A stretch of 64,000 nucleotides of DNA. Source: MFD04716-140 sp963703125. GTDB lineage: Bacteria; Bacteroidota; Bacteroidia; Flavobacteriales; Flavobacteriaceae. A model generated the notes under the pieces. The model was not told the DNA's origin. It ran no database searches and saw nothing but the letters and a program-made list of their open reading frames with translations. The stretch covers positions 682,001-746,000 of the forward strand of contig OY969790.1 of assembly GCA_963703125.1 (NCBI GenBank), given 5' to 3'. Both the position numbers and the translations under genes were made by a program. Shown piece by piece: positions 53,160 to 61,183 of the stretch (position 1 is its first letter; every line of letters starts with the position of its first letter).

Positions 53160-54554
53160 ATGGAAATAGCCAAGCAATTACTGGGTAGATTACACCCTTT
53201 ACTAGTACACTTACCAATAGGATTCATAATTTTTGCGCTTTTGCTCCAAGCGTATGATCGGGAAAGAAAAGAACACTTAAAAGTCCTTTCCCTAATTTAT
53301 TATTGGGCAGGCATTAGTGCGGTAGTGGCCTGTATAACCGGATATTTGCAATATCTTGGGGAAGGATATGCTTTTGACACCGTCAAATGGCATTTATGGT
53401 CAGGAATTGCCACCGCGGTTTTCTCATTTCTTATGTACGCAAAGCTTAAGATGCTGGATTTCGTACGCTACTTTTCCAAAATCCCTGTTTCCATCTTTTC
53501 CATTTTGATGTTGCTGTTGATTTCCTTCACAGGGCATCAAGGAGGAAACATAACACACGGGGAAGACTATCTTACCGAACCCTTGCCCAACGCTGTCAAA
53601 TCTGTCCTAGGTATAGAAACATTTGAAGAGAAAACTATTGTCTTGAATGAAGGGAACTGGGAAGGGGCCTTATTTTATGAAGATGTAATAAAGCCAATTT
53701 TAAACAATAAGTGCATCAGTTGCCATGGCCAAAAAAAATCAAAAGGGGAACTAGAGCTACATACACCGAACGCTATTTTAAAAGGTGGTGAAGGTGGTGA
53801 AATTATTGTGGATGGGAATCCCGAGAAAAGCCCATTGTATGCAAGATTGGTTTTGCCCAAAGAAAATGAGGGCCATATGCCCCCAAAGGACAAGTCCCAA
53901 CCTACCAAAGAGGAAATTGAGTTGGTAAAAACCTGGCTTTCGGTGGGCAATCCCTTTGATAAATCAATTGGTGAGCTAGGGCTTTCAAAGAGTTTGTTTT
54001 CCGCATTCTTTCCTCAGAAGATCGACAATGACTTTCCACCTTTTGAAATACCTGCGGCCAATGAAGCCAGTATCAAAGCCGTCAAGGAATTTGGGGTCCA
54101 TGTGGATCCCATTAGCAAGAACTCCAATTATCTGAGCATATCCTGCATAAACAAACCCTCATTCGCCGACTCCGATTTTGACATCCTGTTGCCACTAGGC
54201 CCACAGATTGCAAAACTGGATTTGGGGGGCACGCAAATAACGGATGCCATTTTAGAAAAATTGGTCCAGTTTCAGAATCTCACAATTTTAAAGCTGGACA
54301 ACACTGAAATAACTGGCAGGACCATAGAAATTTTGAGGGAATTGGAACATTTGAAATCAATCAATCTTGCCAATTCCAAATTTGAAGGATCTTTTTTGTC
54401 AGCTTTTTCCAGTTTTAAAAATTTAAAAAAAGTGTATTTGTTTAATACCAATGCTGATGGTTCGGGAGTGCAGCTATTGAACAACGGGAAAATCACCATT
54501 GATTATGGCGACTACCAACTACCCCAAATTGCGGCTGATTCGATCATTTACTAA
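53160..54554 (+). CDS. DUF2231-like membrane / cytochrome c / leucine-rich-repeat-like fusion protein
   Basis: A 464-residue protein. Residues 1-125 form four transmembrane helices of the DUF2231 type (LHPLLVHLPIGFIIFALLLQ first). Residues 165-265 form a planctomycete-type cytochrome c domain with CISCH at 185-189 and the distal MPPKDKSQPT tract, where Met is a likely heme ligand. The C-terminal part (about 335-445) shows leucine-rich-repeat-like units (LGGTQITDAILEKL, FQNLTILKLDNTEIT, LKSINLANSKFEG). It starts 3 bases after the DUF1501 gene, so it belongs to the same operon. Confidence 0.78.
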   Translation: MEIAKQLLGRLHPLLVHLPIGFIIFALLLQAYDRERKEHLKVLSLIYYWAGISAVVACITGYLQYLGEGYAFDTVKWHLWSGIATAVFSFLMYAKLKMLDFVRYFSKIPVSIFSILMLLLISFTGHQGGNITHGEDYLTEPLPNAVKSVLGIETFEEKTIVLNEGNWEGALFYEDVIKPILNNKCISCHGQKKSKGELELHTPNAILKGGEGGEIIVDGNPEKSPLYARLVLPKENEGHMPPKDKSQPTKEEIELVKTWLSVGNPFDKSIGELGLSKSLFSAFFPQKIDNDFPPFEIPAANEASIKAVKEFGVHVDPISKNSNYLSISCINKPSFADSDFDILLPLGPQIAKLDLGGTQITDAILEKLVQFQNLTILKLDNTEITGRTIEILRELEHLKSINLANSKFEGSFLSAFSSFKNLKKVYLFNTNADGSGVQLLNNGKITIDYGDYQLPQIAADSIIY

Positions 54555-54618
54555 TTGAAATTGTATAATTTTTAAAACCCGAAGAAATACCATAGCTTAG
54601 AACCGATAATCGACCTTT

Positions 54619-56049
54619 ATGGAATCCAGCAAAAAAATAGGCCTGTTTTTAGGTCCTATACTTTTCCTACTTATTAATTACTTGCCATTTGACCTTATTT
54701 CAGAATCGGGTGATTCCGTAATTGCCGTTGCTTTGTGGATGATTACCTGGTGGATAATGGAATCTACATCCATTTCGGTTACGGCCCTTTTACCCCTATT
54801 GCTTTTTCCGCTGTTCAAGATTATGCCCATTGATACGGTTGGTGCGAACTACGGAAGCCCCATAATTTTTTTATTCTTTGGTGGATTTATTCTGGCATTG
54901 GCCCTTGAAAAAGTGAACCTTCACAAGCGGATTGCCTTAAACATTATAAAAATTACAGGAACCACACCTAATAAAGTGGTTTTAGGTTTTATGATAGCAA
55001 CGGCGGCCTTAAGCATGTGGATCAGTAATACCGCAACCACTGTTTTAATGCTTCCGATTGCGATGTCCGTAATCGGTTTGCTCGTAAATGATGAAGATGG
55101 TTTTACCAAGAACGATAAAAATTTTGCCTTAAGCGTTATGCTGGGAATCGCCTTTTCGGCCAATGCGGGCGGTATTGCAACTGTTATAGGGACACCCCCC
55201 AATTCGGTTATGATCGGTTTACTTGAAAACGAATATCATATTGAAATCTCTTTTCTAAAATGGATGGTCATCGGAGTTCCATTTTCCGCTGCAATGATTG
55301 CCATTAGTTATTTGGTTCTTGTAAAATGGATGTATCCCAACAAACAATTGAAGTTCACGGCCTCAAAAAGTGTAATCAATGAAGAACTTGAAAAATTAGG
55401 CCCTATGGGCGGAAAGGAAAAAATGGTACTTATCATCTTTGGGATAACCGTTTTCCTATGGATTTTTAGAACACTTATCAATGGTATTTTTCCTGAGCTT
55501 AAATTAAATGACACGATCATTAGCATGCTGGGTGCCGTCGCTATGTTCTCGATACCCTATAATCTTAAAAAATGGGATTTCATAATTGTTTGGAAGGATA
55601 CGCAAAAATTGGCATGGGGAATTCTCATACTGTTCGGAGGGGGATTGGCTTTGGCAGAAGCCATGCAGGTAAGTGGCCTTATAGATGTTGTTACTACCTT
55701 AATAGCAGGTAGCAATATCAGTGTATTGGTTACAGCTGCGCTCTTAATTGTACTTATGCTGTTTTTGACCGAATTAATGAGCAATGTGGCACTAGTTGCA
55801 GTTATGGCACCTGTGGTTGCGGGCATAGCCATTGGGTTGAACATACCCATACTGTATCTGCTCATACCCGTTACCATGGCAAGCAGTTGCGCCTTTATGT
55901 TGCCCATGGCAACCCCGCCCAATGCCATTGTTTTTGCCAGCGGTTATATAAAAGTAGGGGAAATGGCGAGGGTTGGTATCATTTTGAATTTACTGGCCAG
56001 TGCCCTTTTGGTCTTCATGTTTCAATATGTGATTCCGCTAATTTTCTAA
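54619..56049 (+). CDS. DASS/SLC13-family sodium:dicarboxylate symporter
   Basis: A 476-residue membrane protein with about 11-12 hydrophobic helices and both Ser-Asn-Thr-type sodium/substrate motifs: MWISNTATTVLML (about 133-145) and the C-terminal LTELMSNVALVAVMAPV. Also AGGIATVIGTPPNSV (about 186-200) and ATPPNAIVFASGY. It most likely imports C4-dicarboxylates, citrate, sulfate or similar anions with Na+. It follows the cytochrome/DUF1501 cluster by 64 bases, but a functional link is inferred only. Confidence 0.87.
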   Translation: MESSKKIGLFLGPILFLLINYLPFDLISESGDSVIAVALWMITWWIMESTSISVTALLPLLLFPLFKIMPIDTVGANYGSPIIFLFFGGFILALALEKVNLHKRIALNIIKITGTTPNKVVLGFMIATAALSMWISNTATTVLMLPIAMSVIGLLVNDEDGFTKNDKNFALSVMLGIAFSANAGGIATVIGTPPNSVMIGLLENEYHIEISFLKWMVIGVPFSAAMIAISYLVLVKWMYPNKQLKFTASKSVINEELEKLGPMGGKEKMVLIIFGITVFLWIFRTLINGIFPELKLNDTIISMLGAVAMFSIPYNLKKWDFIIVWKDTQKLAWGILILFGGGLALAEAMQVSGLIDVVTTLIAGSNISVLVTAALLIVLMLFLTELMSNVALVAVMAPVVAGIAIGLNIPILYLLIPVTMASSCAFMLPMATPPNAIVFASGYIKVGEMARVGIILNLLASALLVFMFQYVIPLIF

Positions 56050-56054
56050 AAAAA

Positions 56055-56082
56055 CAAAACCCCCATTTAAATGGAGGTTTTG
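56055..56082 (+). terminator. Terminator after the DASS transporter gene
   Basis: Stem CAAAACCCCCATTT / AAATGGAGGTTTTG with a tight turn; the stem's own T-rich arm ends it. A and T tracts let it act on both strands, which suits the convergent gene that follows. Confidence 0.65.
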
Positions 56083-56108
56083 TCCAGACTAATTCAATTA
56101 AAAGAACC

Positions 56109-56534
56109 TTAGTTCATTTTCTTTATATACGGATCAAAACCCTCTGGCAGATGTTCTGTAGCATCAAAATCCAATTCTATAAAATCACTTTCATCAATGT
56201 AGTTGAAACCTTCTACGTTGGCGGGGAAGGCATACGCATCAAATCCTAATGGCAGGTACTTCTTTGAATTCAGCTTAAAATCAACTTCTTCCTCAATGTA
56301 AGGGATGGCATCAAAATCAACATACATTTTGTAGGGATCAAAGCCTTCTGGCAAATATTCGGCAGGATCAAATCCTAAATCAATTTCAACCTCTTCTTCG
56401 ATATAGGTGATTGAATTTAAATCCAATTCCATTTCTTTAGTATCACTTTTAAGCGTGGAGGCAAAACTTCCATTTACCATTGCCAGGCCCAATACCAAAC
56501 TCAAAGCTATATTTTTTGTATTCATAACATTCAT
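56109..56534 (-). CDS. Secreted protein with three acidic repeats, function unknown
   Basis: A 141-residue protein with a signal peptide (about 1-26, ending NGSFAS). The mature part consists of three repeats of about 33 residues, starting at Tyr44, Tyr79 and Tyr112. Each begins YI(E/D)E and contains a YLPEGFDPY-type motif (YLPEGFDPY, YLPLGFDAY, HLPEGFDPY). It is strongly acidic and contains no cysteine. It is probably periplasmic or surface-located, and the repeats suggest a ligand- or calcium-binding or structural role, which is inference only. Confidence 0.75.
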   Translation of the reverse strand: MNVMNTKNIALSLVLGLAMVNGSFASTLKSDTKEMELDLNSITYIEEEVEIDLGFDPAEYLPEGFDPYKMYVDFDAIPYIEEEVDFKLNSKKYLPLGFDAYAFPANVEGFNYIDESDFIELDFDATEHLPEGFDPYIKKMN

Positions 56535-56939
56535 AGATTAAATATGAGACTGTATAACGCCTGTTTTAATCTTTATTGTCCCACAACTTTGTAAGAAATT
56601 TCGTAATAATTTCTTGTTTGTGCATTTTCGCAAAAGAACAAGCGTAACTTTGACAACTTCGCAATCTATTTGGGCAATAGTTGTCAACTTGGCACTAAAA
56701 GGGCTGAATTTTTACGCGGTAAAAATCCCATATTTAACATTTCGAATAAACTCACAAACAAAACGGATTACTCTTTATCGATGATTTTACGAATTATCGA
56801 TAAAAAAACAAAGCCACCCCAATGAAAAGGACAGCTTTATTCTTGACTAATTCGCTAATTGAAAAATGAAATTCTCTATCTAATAGACTTCAAAAAAATA
56901 AGATTGTTACAATTGGACTTGATTTTTTTTTCAAAAAAC
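56535..56939. other. 405-base gap without a gene
   Basis: AT-rich; I see no coding frame. A short inverted repeat TTATCGA / TCGATAA lies around 56776-56801. Promoter of the acidic-repeat gene is probably in the first 100 bases. Confidence 0.5.
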
Positions 56940-57200
56940 CTACCAGATTGTTTTGTAATCCCTTAAAATGTGTTGTGTATAAAAGGGGTTCTTCATAAAC
57001 CCATAAAAAAACTGTAAACCATCGAATTCCATAAAGTCAAACTCCTGCGAAGCTTCGAACAATTGCCTTAAAACCGTTGCATGGCCGTTACCCATTAAAA
57101 CCATTATACGATCTTTAGGGCTTTCCACTATTCCTTGAATATTTCTTAAAACCCTAAGATTGCGATTATACCACCAAATGGATAAAAAATCTGGCGATAA
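56940..57200 (-). pseudogene. C-terminal remnant of a DUF5694-like protein
   Basis: The open frame runs on from an upstream stop (57203-57201) with no sensible start codon. It reads about 86 residues, including SIWWYNRNLRVLRNIQGIVE followed by SPKDRIMVLMGNGHATVLRQ, and ends at Trp. This matches the C-terminal part of DUF5694/TraB-like proteins (the RILVIxGxGH region), whose N-terminal two thirds are missing here. An internal ATG at 57128 would give only 62 residues. Most likely a decayed gene fragment. Confidence 0.6.
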
Positions 57201-57385
57201 TTAGCCGTATCGAAAAACCACATAAAATTGACTTCTCGACCAAATGCTTAAAAACCGGGGCGAACAGAATCACAAAACCACATAATTTTGATATTTAACC
57301 AACTTAAATGAACCATTTCACAACAATCAAGAATTTTGGGTCGTATCCTTATGTATCTTAGTTACAGAATTAAAAACCAGAAATC

Positions 57386-57535
57386 ATGAGTTATAAAATA
57401 AAAAGCCTCGTATATTTAGTTTGTTTGGTGATTACTGCATTGACCTATTATGCGTTGGACAAGGAAACCTCTGTAGCTAATACAAACATGGTTCAAGTAA
57501 GCTCTGATATGAATTCAACTACCTCAGTGAATTAA
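57386..57535 (+). CDS. Small membrane-anchored peptide (49 residues), function unknown
   Basis: Begins MSYKIKSLVYLVCLVITALT, a single transmembrane or signal-anchor segment (about 6-23), followed by a short Ser/Thr/Asn-rich tail ending TTSVN. A good terminator follows at 57557-57588, which supports a real transcript. No family recognised. Confidence 0.55.
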   Translation: MSYKIKSLVYLVCLVITALTYYALDKETSVANTNMVQVSSDMNSTTSVN

Positions 57536-57556
57536 AAATTCACTTAAAACTATAGT

Positions 57557-57588
57557 AAAAGGCATGGGCTAAATCCCATGCCTTTTTT
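57557..57588 (+). terminator. Terminator after the 49-residue peptide gene
   Basis: Stem GGCATGGG / CCCATGCC with a six-base loop and six T. Confidence 0.88.
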
Positions 57589-57688
57589 ATTGCCCCTACA
57601 TTACGTTAAACTATTCCTAATTGACAGGGTTTCATTAAACCATTTTATCATTGCCCTGTCTTACCTATAAACGTAAAAAATAAACAAA

Positions 57689-58147
57689 ATGAAAAATTCA
57701 ATTGTAGTCCTTATGCTCATGGTAGGTTTAACTGCGATGGCACAAACAGAGGGTAACCGAAATGGTAGGGAAATGAATGATATGACACCCGAACAAATGG
57801 CCACCTTGCAGACCAAAAAGATGACCTTATCATTGGACCTTACCGATGCGCAGCAGACACAGATCCACGCGCTACATCTTGAAAATGCCAAAACGCGGAA
57901 AGCCAAAATGGAAGAGCGAAAGGCCAAAAAAGAGGGTGAAGAAAAAGTAAAACCCACTTCCGAAGAACGATTTGCCATGCAAAATGAGCGTCTGGACCGT
58001 CAAATTGCGCAAAAGGAAAGAATGAAAAAAATACTATCAAAAGAACAATTTGATAAATGGGAGAAAATGGCCCGTCACAAAGGAAAGCACCATGGTCAAA
58101 AAGGGAAAAAAGGTGAGGGCAAAAGGTCTATAAGCAAAGAAGGCTAA
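57689..58147 (+). CDS. Spy/CpxP-like or DUF4890-type periplasmic protein
   Basis: A 152-residue protein with a signal peptide (about 1-19, ending AMAQTEGN). The mature part is almost all helical and highly charged: MTPEQMATLQTKKMTLSLDL then TDAQQTQIHALHLENAK, with a long Lys/Glu run to about 95, then NERLDRQIAQKERMKKILSKEQFDKWEKM, and a very basic Lys/Gly/His tail (GKHHGQKGKKGEGK). This helix pattern is that of LTXXQ-type periplasmic proteins related to Spy/CpxP, which act as chaperones or stress sensors. Role here unproven. Confidence 0.72.
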   Translation: MKNSIVVLMLMVGLTAMAQTEGNRNGREMNDMTPEQMATLQTKKMTLSLDLTDAQQTQIHALHLENAKTRKAKMEERKAKKEGEEKVKPTSEERFAMQNERLDRQIAQKERMKKILSKEQFDKWEKMARHKGKHHGQKGKKGEGKRSISKEG

Positions 58148-58170
58148 AAAAGTTGGTTTAGTTGGTGAGA

Positions 58171-58204
58171 AAGGGTGTTCGCTTTTAGTGAACATCCTTT
58201 TTTT
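58171..58204 (+). terminator. Terminator after the Spy-like gene
   Basis: Stem AGGGTGTTC / GAACATCCT with one mismatch and seven T. The following 58205-58345 segment shows nothing else. Confidence 0.7.
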
Positions 58205-58345
58205 ATGGAACTCCCTTAAAAATTATAAAAGGCCTAAATGGAAGGCCATAGGGGCTATAGTTTACTTAAATCTTGTAGGAGATTTTGTACCTTAGTACAC
58301 ATAAGTGGGATATCAACAATGATGCTATCCCACCGTTATCTGTAA

Positions 58346-59029
58346 TTACCCAACAGGGTATCCAATCAGGTAAATAATCTTCCCTCCTCTGCCATTATCC
58401 AACTTACCAGTTCTCCAAGAGTAACCCTCAGCTTTAATAGAGGTAGTCAACTCATCCAGGTCTTTGGGTGCATATAATTTGAAAAGTGCCATGAAACCAT
58501 CGAAAAAGGTAACAATGGGTAAAACAGGTATGATGTAGGTAAAAAGAATCCTTTCAAATCGAAAGGGTTTAACAAAAGGAGCTGTGAACAGCACGGTTAA
58601 TGGGACAATCACCGTCATTCCAAAAACTTGCCAAAGACTATCGTTGTTCCCTTCTACTACAACAACAGGTTGTTTGTTTTCTGCGATTTGTTTTAAAATG
58701 TCTTTTGCTTCATCCACAGAAAACTGATGAAATGAATTAACACTCAAATACAATCCTTCTTCAGACGCCGTAAAATTATCAGCATCAACAAATACCCTTT
58801 TTATTTTTTCGTCTAGCAATCGATCAACCGTTTCAAATCCGGCTCCACACTTTTTATTGATAACAACAATTCTTTCCTCATGTTGCAATCCTTCTTCGAT
58901 TAAGGGAATAAATGGTTTTGCTGCATTTACCTTATTTACGAACCAAGTCATAAATTCATGCACGCATCTCGTAAGAAAGTTTGGAAACCATTTGGCATTA
59001 GTGATTTGAGGTGCTTGTTTTCGTTTCAT
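58346..59029 (-). CDS. Conserved membrane protein with a degenerate methyltransferase-like N-terminal part
   Basis: A 227-residue protein. The first 130 residues (HEERIVVINKKCGAGFETVD and AENKQPVVVVEGNNDSLWQ) resemble the Rossmann core of class I methyltransferases, but the glycine-rich SAM loop is not convincing. Residues 132-180 contain one or two hydrophobic helices (GMTVIVPLTVLFTAPFV and LFTYIIPVLPIVTFFDG). The C-terminus NGRGGKIIYLIGYP is distinctive. It is divergent from a TetR-family gene and faces shared operator-like repeats, so it is the likely target of that regulator. Confidence 0.6.
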   Translation of the reverse strand: MKRKQAPQITNAKWFPNFLTRCVHEFMTWFVNKVNAAKPFIPLIEEGLQHEERIVVINKKCGAGFETVDRLLDEKIKRVFVDADNFTASEEGLYLSVNSFHQFSVDEAKDILKQIAENKQPVVVVEGNNDSLWQVFGMTVIVPLTVLFTAPFVKPFRFERILFTYIIPVLPIVTFFDGFMALFKLYAPKDLDELTTSIKAEGYSWRTGKLDNGRGGKIIYLIGYPVG

Positions 59030-59046
59030 CGTACAAATATGTAACT

Positions 59047-59086
59047 TTAGACCAAATGTACTAAATAATTAGACCAATTGGACTAA
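59047..59086. promoter_or_regulatory. Two operator-like repeats in the divergent promoter of the TetR gene
   Basis: TTAGACCAATTGGACTAA at 59069-59086 is an 18-base near-perfect palindrome ending at the TetR start codon. A second copy, TTAGACCAAATGTACTAA, with two differences lies at 59047-59064. Start-to-start spacing is 22 bases, two turns of helix, typical for cooperative binding of a TetR-type dimer. Confidence 0.7.
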
Positions 59087-59722
59087 ATGAGCAAAACAAA
59101 GAAAAAAATATTAGAAAAAGCTCTTGCAATATACAATCTACATGGTGTCAGCGATGTCTCAATAAGGCAATTGGCAAAGGACGTTGGAATAAGCCACAGC
59201 AATTTGATTTATCATTATCCAACGCAAGAAGATATAGTTCTAGGCCTTCATGATTTATTGCTTAAGAAAGCCGTTGAACTGAATAATGGTTTGGTTCAAA
59301 ATGAATCTCCTATTAAATCACTTTATACAACTACACGAACAGGTTTTACGGTTGTTTATAATTTTCGATTCTTCTTCAAAGAACTTCAATTTATCTGCAA
59401 AGCTTTTCCCAAAGTAAAAGAGGTCCTTAGAAAGGTCGAAAAAGTGCGAACTGACATGTACAAAAACATCATTGCAAATATGATTGCAAATGACCTTCTT
59501 CGATCTGAAGAGTTTAAAGGTGAATTTGATGATTTAATAGTTCGAATCAAAATATACAGTGACCACTGGTTAGAGTCATCCTCGATTTATGATGAATTAC
59601 CTATGGAAGAAACAATTAACAAATATTCGTACCTTCTCATGCAGCATTTCTACCCTTACCTAACCGAAAATGGAAAGAATGAATTTAAAACAATACAGAT
59701 AACAGCAGCTAAGCCACATTAA
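59087..59722 (+). CDS. TetR-family transcriptional regulator
   Basis: A 211-residue protein with an N-terminal TetR helix-turn-helix domain (about 5-50; KKILEKALAIYNLHGVSDVS then IRQLAKDVGISHSNLIYHYP). The remainder is a helical ligand-binding domain without recognisable ligand motif. The start codon directly abuts the downstream operator-like palindrome, so it is likely autoregulated and to control the divergent membrane-protein gene. Its last codons overlap the hairpin at 59705-59739. Confidence 0.85.
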   Translation: MSKTKKKILEKALAIYNLHGVSDVSIRQLAKDVGISHSNLIYHYPTQEDIVLGLHDLLLKKAVELNNGLVQNESPIKSLYTTTRTGFTVVYNFRFFFKELQFICKAFPKVKEVLRKVEKVRTDMYKNIIANMIANDLLRSEEFKGEFDDLIVRIKIYSDHWLESSSIYDELPMEETINKYSYLLMQHFYPYLTENGKNEFKTIQITAAKPH

Positions 59723-59753
59723 AACGATGGCTTAGCTGCAAACCGTTAGCAAC
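59705..59753 (+). repeat. Hairpin plus GTTAGCAAC motif before the three-gene operon
   Basis: A perfect 12-bp stem GCAGCTAAGCCA / TGGCTTAGCTGC (59705-59716 and 59728-59739), followed at 59745-59753 by GTTAGCAAC. The reverse complement of this 9-mer, GTTGCTAAC, is at the far end of the operon. The left arm lies inside the last codons of the TetR gene. Confidence 0.6.
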
Positions 59754-59777
59754 AAGCAAAATGAACCTCTTGAATAA

Positions 59778-60860
59778 ATGAAGAAATATTTCATAACAGC
59801 AAAGTATAAGACAAGAAATTCAAGAAGAGCAAAAAAAAATCATTCGAGAAATCTTAAGAGTAAGGAGAAAAAGAAACTAATTAGGAAAAGTTATGAAGGA
59901 AATTCTAAAATAGAAGTTGCTGAAAAAAAATCACTAAAGGGATATACTAAGATTACCGCACCAGAAAAGTTTTCTTTCACGAAATACCCTGAAGAAACGA
60001 TAGACTTTATAAGTAAACTTGAAAGACAATATGAAAATAGGAAAAAAGTATTTGTCAATTTGAATAAAATTATCGAATTAGATTATTCAGCAATTGCAAT
60101 ATTAGTTTCAGTAATGTTTACTTTCAAATCTAGAAACATAGATTTTAACGGAAATTTCCCTGAAAATTTTACCCTAAAGAAAATGCTTATTGATTCTGAC
60201 TTTTTCAAGTATTTAAATCGACCTATTGGAGATAAATTAGAATATAGTATAGGTAAAAAGAACCAAATATTTACCAGAGCGAATAAAGAAGTTAATTCTG
60301 AACTTGGTTTAGTAGTTATGGAAGAGGCTAGCCAAACAATTTGGAATGAAAAAAGAATTTGCAAAGGGCTACAAAGAACACTTTTAGAATTAATGCATAA
60401 TACAAATAATCACGCAGACGAAAACGAAAAAGGTGTTAAACATTGGTGGTTGTCAGTAAACCATAATGCAAAAGAAAATAAAGTTTCATTTGTATTTATC
60501 GATTACGGTGTAGGAATATTTGAAAGTTTAAAAAATAAGCCACCTACCAATAAATGGTTTGGAACTTTTGAGAAAATTGCAACTAGAGTTAAGTATGGCA
60601 CAAATGATGAAGTTTTAAAATTATTATTAAATGGAGACCTTCATATGACAGTAACAGGAGAACATTTCAGAGGTAAAGGTTTACCCGGAATAAAACAAGT
60701 ACAAGACCGAAACCAAATAAGCAATTTGCATTTAATCAGTAACAATGTTTATTCTAACGTAGGAGAAGATAAATACGAGAAACTAAAAAACAACTTTAGT
60801 GGTACTTTTGCATATTGGGAATTAACAAAAAGTAATACAAACATAGAATGGACAATATAA
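59778..60860 (+). CDS. STAS-like / GHKL ATPase fusion protein
   Basis: A 360-residue protein. Residues 1-50 are strongly basic (Lys/Arg-rich, possibly nucleic-acid or membrane-surface binding). Residues about 60-160 resemble a STAS-type fold (KKVFVNLNKIIELDYSAIAI). Residues about 170-355 form a GHKL (histidine-kinase-like) ATPase with an N box (ELMHNTNNHA, Glu204 to His212), a G1 box (DYGVGI, Asp242) and a G2 box (FRGKGLPG, 297-304), so ATP binding and probably hydrolysis are likely. No phosphoacceptor His (DHp) domain is present, so it is not a conventional sensor kinase. Start of a three-gene operon with 13-base overlap to the next gene. Confidence 0.72.
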   Translation: MKKYFITAKYKTRNSRRAKKNHSRNLKSKEKKKLIRKSYEGNSKIEVAEKKSLKGYTKITAPEKFSFTKYPEETIDFISKLERQYENRKKVFVNLNKIIELDYSAIAILVSVMFTFKSRNIDFNGNFPENFTLKKMLIDSDFFKYLNRPIGDKLEYSIGKKNQIFTRANKEVNSELGLVVMEEASQTIWNEKRICKGLQRTLLELMHNTNNHADENEKGVKHWWLSVNHNAKENKVSFVFIDYGVGIFESLKNKPPTNKWFGTFEKIATRVKYGTNDEVLKLLLNGDLHMTVTGEHFRGKGLPGIKQVQDRNQISNLHLISNNVYSNVGEDKYEKLKNNFSGTFAYWELTKSNTNIEWTI

Positions 60861-61183
60861 AAATAAAAGTAAGTGAGTTCTCAATTGTACCAGGCTCACG
60901 AAAAAGAGATGAAGGTAAGAGTGCACATTCAGGAGAAGAATTTAGAATGGATTATCTAATCCCAAAATATCTTGACGCTTTGGAGCATAATGTAAAATTA
61001 GTAGTTGATTTAGATGGCACAATAGGTTACGGCACTTCTTGGCTTGAAGAAGTATTTGGTGGGTTAGTTAGAGCTTATAACAAAGAAGACGTTAAAAAAA
61101 CTTTAGATTTTATATCTAGCGAAGAACCTTATTTAATTGACGACATAAAACACTATATAGAAGATGCTACAAAAACTAAATAA
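60848..61183 (+). CDS. STAS-like DUF4325 protein
   Basis: A 111-residue protein with the DUF4325 (STAS-like) pattern: SGEEFRMDYLIPKYLDALE (28-46), then LVVDLDGTIGYGTSWLEEVF (51-70) and GGLVRAY. DUF4325 domains often accompany GHKL ATPases. By analogy with anti-sigma factor / anti-anti-sigma pairs, an ATPase could phosphorylate or bind this STAS partner; the usual acceptor serine region would be around TSWLEE (Ser64). Start overlaps the ATPase gene by 13 bases and its end overlaps the membrane-protein gene by 20 bases. Confidence 0.75.
   Translation: MDNIKIKVSEFSIVPGSRKRDEGKSAHSGEEFRMDYLIPKYLDALEHNVKLVVDLDGTIGYGTSWLEEVFGGLVRAYNKEDVKKTLDFISSEEPYLIDDIKHYIEDATKTK

Noticed and set aside
59778..60860. 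Conventional sensor histidine kinase
   Set aside because: No DHp domain with phosphoacceptor His, no sensor domain and no response regulator nearby.
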